Shown: positions 6,027 to 6,484 of the stretch, in pieces | How the letters are laid out: every line of letters begins with the position of its first letter | Numbering within the stretch: the first letter of the stretch is position 1 | From: Bacteroidales bacterium | GTDB taxonomy: Bacteria; Bacteroidota; Bacteroidia; Bacteroidales; 4484-276 | Direction of reading: 5' to 3' | NCBI GenBank assembly: GCA_029939965.1 | Contig: JAOZRY010000177.1 | Coordinates: forward strand, 1 to 6,484 | DNA: 6,484 nt | Made by a program: the position numbers and the translations under genes | Notes under the pieces: model-generated | Seen by the model: the letters and a program-made list of their open reading frames with translations, nothing else | What the model was told of the DNA's origin: nothing | Database searches by the model: none

Positions 6027-6484
6027 ATGAACTTCGAACAATTAATACATCAACGCCAAAGTATCAGGAATTACAATCCTGACTTACCGATAGAAAATGA
6101 AAAACTTAATCGCATTCTTGAAGCCGGACGAATTGCACCTTCGGCTGCAAACAGGCAACCCTGGAAATTTTACCTGATTTCCACTCCTGACAATCTTACA
6201 AAAATTCGTGAGTGTTATGGAAAATCGTGGTTTAGCGATGCACCTCATGTACTCATAGTAGCCGGAAAAAAGGATCGGGCATGGTCTCGTGCTTCCGATG
6301 GATACAATTCGCTTGAAACAGATTTGACCATTGCGATGGATCACATGATACTGGCAGCAGAATCGGAAGGTGTGGGTACCTGCTGGATTGCTGCGTTTGA
6401 TAACACCGAAATAAAAAAAACCGGTTTTTTTGAACAAGATGAAATTGTTTTTGCAATTACTCCATTGGGTTATCAAAATGAAGG
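6027..6484 (+). CDS. Nitroreductase-family FMN oxidoreductase, 3' end cut by window edge
   Basis: This is a probable cytoplasmic flavoenzyme that passes electrons from NAD(P)H through FMN to an unknown acceptor such as a quinone or nitro compound. The 152 visible codons start at ATG 6027. They show the N-terminal FMN phosphate-binding motif HQRQSIRNY (residues 8-16; R10, S12, R14) and the APSAANRQPW loop (37-46), then the helix TIAMDHMILAAESEGVGTC followed by W120 (101-120), which is typical of the family. Relatives of this small type are usually about 170-200 residues, so only a short C-terminus is missing. The substrate cannot be predicted. The gene has its own promoter, starts 222 bp after the truncated lipoprotein, and shows no sign of damage. 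Confidence 0.9.
   Translation, partial: MNFEQLIHQRQSIRNYNPDLPIENEKLNRILEAGRIAPSAANRQPWKFYLISTPDNLTKIRECYGKSWFSDAPHVLIVAGKKDRAWSRASDGYNSLETDLTIAMDHMILAAESEGVGTCWIAAFDNTEIKKTGFFEQDEIVFAITPLGYQNE

Noticed and set aside
6084..6476. Minus-strand ORFs opposite the nitroreductase gene
   Set aside because: They are antisense shadows of a frame with clear FMN-binding motifs and show no protein-family features of their own.
1..6484. CRISPR array, integrase/transposase or retron-like system
   Set aside because: No regularly spaced repeats, transposase or integrase motifs (including partial ones), or reverse-transcriptase motifs were found on either strand.

Overview
The window most resembles a chromosomal segment from a member of the Bacteroidota. 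The signs are AT-rich DNA, almost no Shine-Dalgarno sequences, several boxes matching the Bacteroidota -7 promoter motif TAnnTTTG a short distance before genes, TTG start codons, and proteins typical of the phylum (MltF-type lipoprotein, DEAD-box helicase, YCF48-like lipoprotein, small nitroreductase). An order such as Marinilabiliales is only a guess. No composition statistics or database searches were run.

Positions 1-1581, minus strand: a type II restriction-modification operon. The restriction gene comes first and encodes a GIY-YIG nuclease of the Eco29kI family. The m5C DNA methyltransferase follows, overlaps it by 4 nt (ATGA), and runs off the left edge before its C-terminal motifs. The first ~35 codons of the nuclease appear to be split by a one-base frameshift near 1531-1534. 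Restoring that base gives a protein of about 213 residues whose catalytic residues sit almost exactly at the positions I recall for Eco29kI.

Positions 1675-2412, plus strand: remnant of an SLC13/DASS-type anion transporter. It lacks its N-terminal half, and a frameshift and probably an internal deletion interrupt it. It abuts the restriction operon head to head, so the operon's arrival may have caused the damage.

Positions 2471-3583, plus strand: a complete DEAD-box RNA helicase core with no C-terminal extension. It converges on an MltF-like membrane-bound lytic transglycosylase lipoprotein (3865-5298, minus). The 281-bp convergent spacer holds three copies of a small palindrome, AACCC-n5-GGGTT. 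The last copy forms a strong bidirectional terminator-like hairpin.

Positions 5358-5504: the divergent spacer after MltF carries two perfect 13-14 bp sequences, each present once per strand. Beyond it lies a lipoprotein gene fragment with one YCF48/BNR-type repeat (5497-5805), cut short by a stop codon. A non-coding stretch (5806-6026) follows, then a promoter and the first 152 codons of an FMN nitroreductase-family protein (6027 to the right edge).

Only the restriction and methyltransferase genes clearly work together. The other genes are unrelated housekeeping or envelope functions. The dominant theme is erosion: a frameshifted nuclease, a broken transporter and a truncated lipoprotein. 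I do not see convincing evidence for an unknown multi-gene system.
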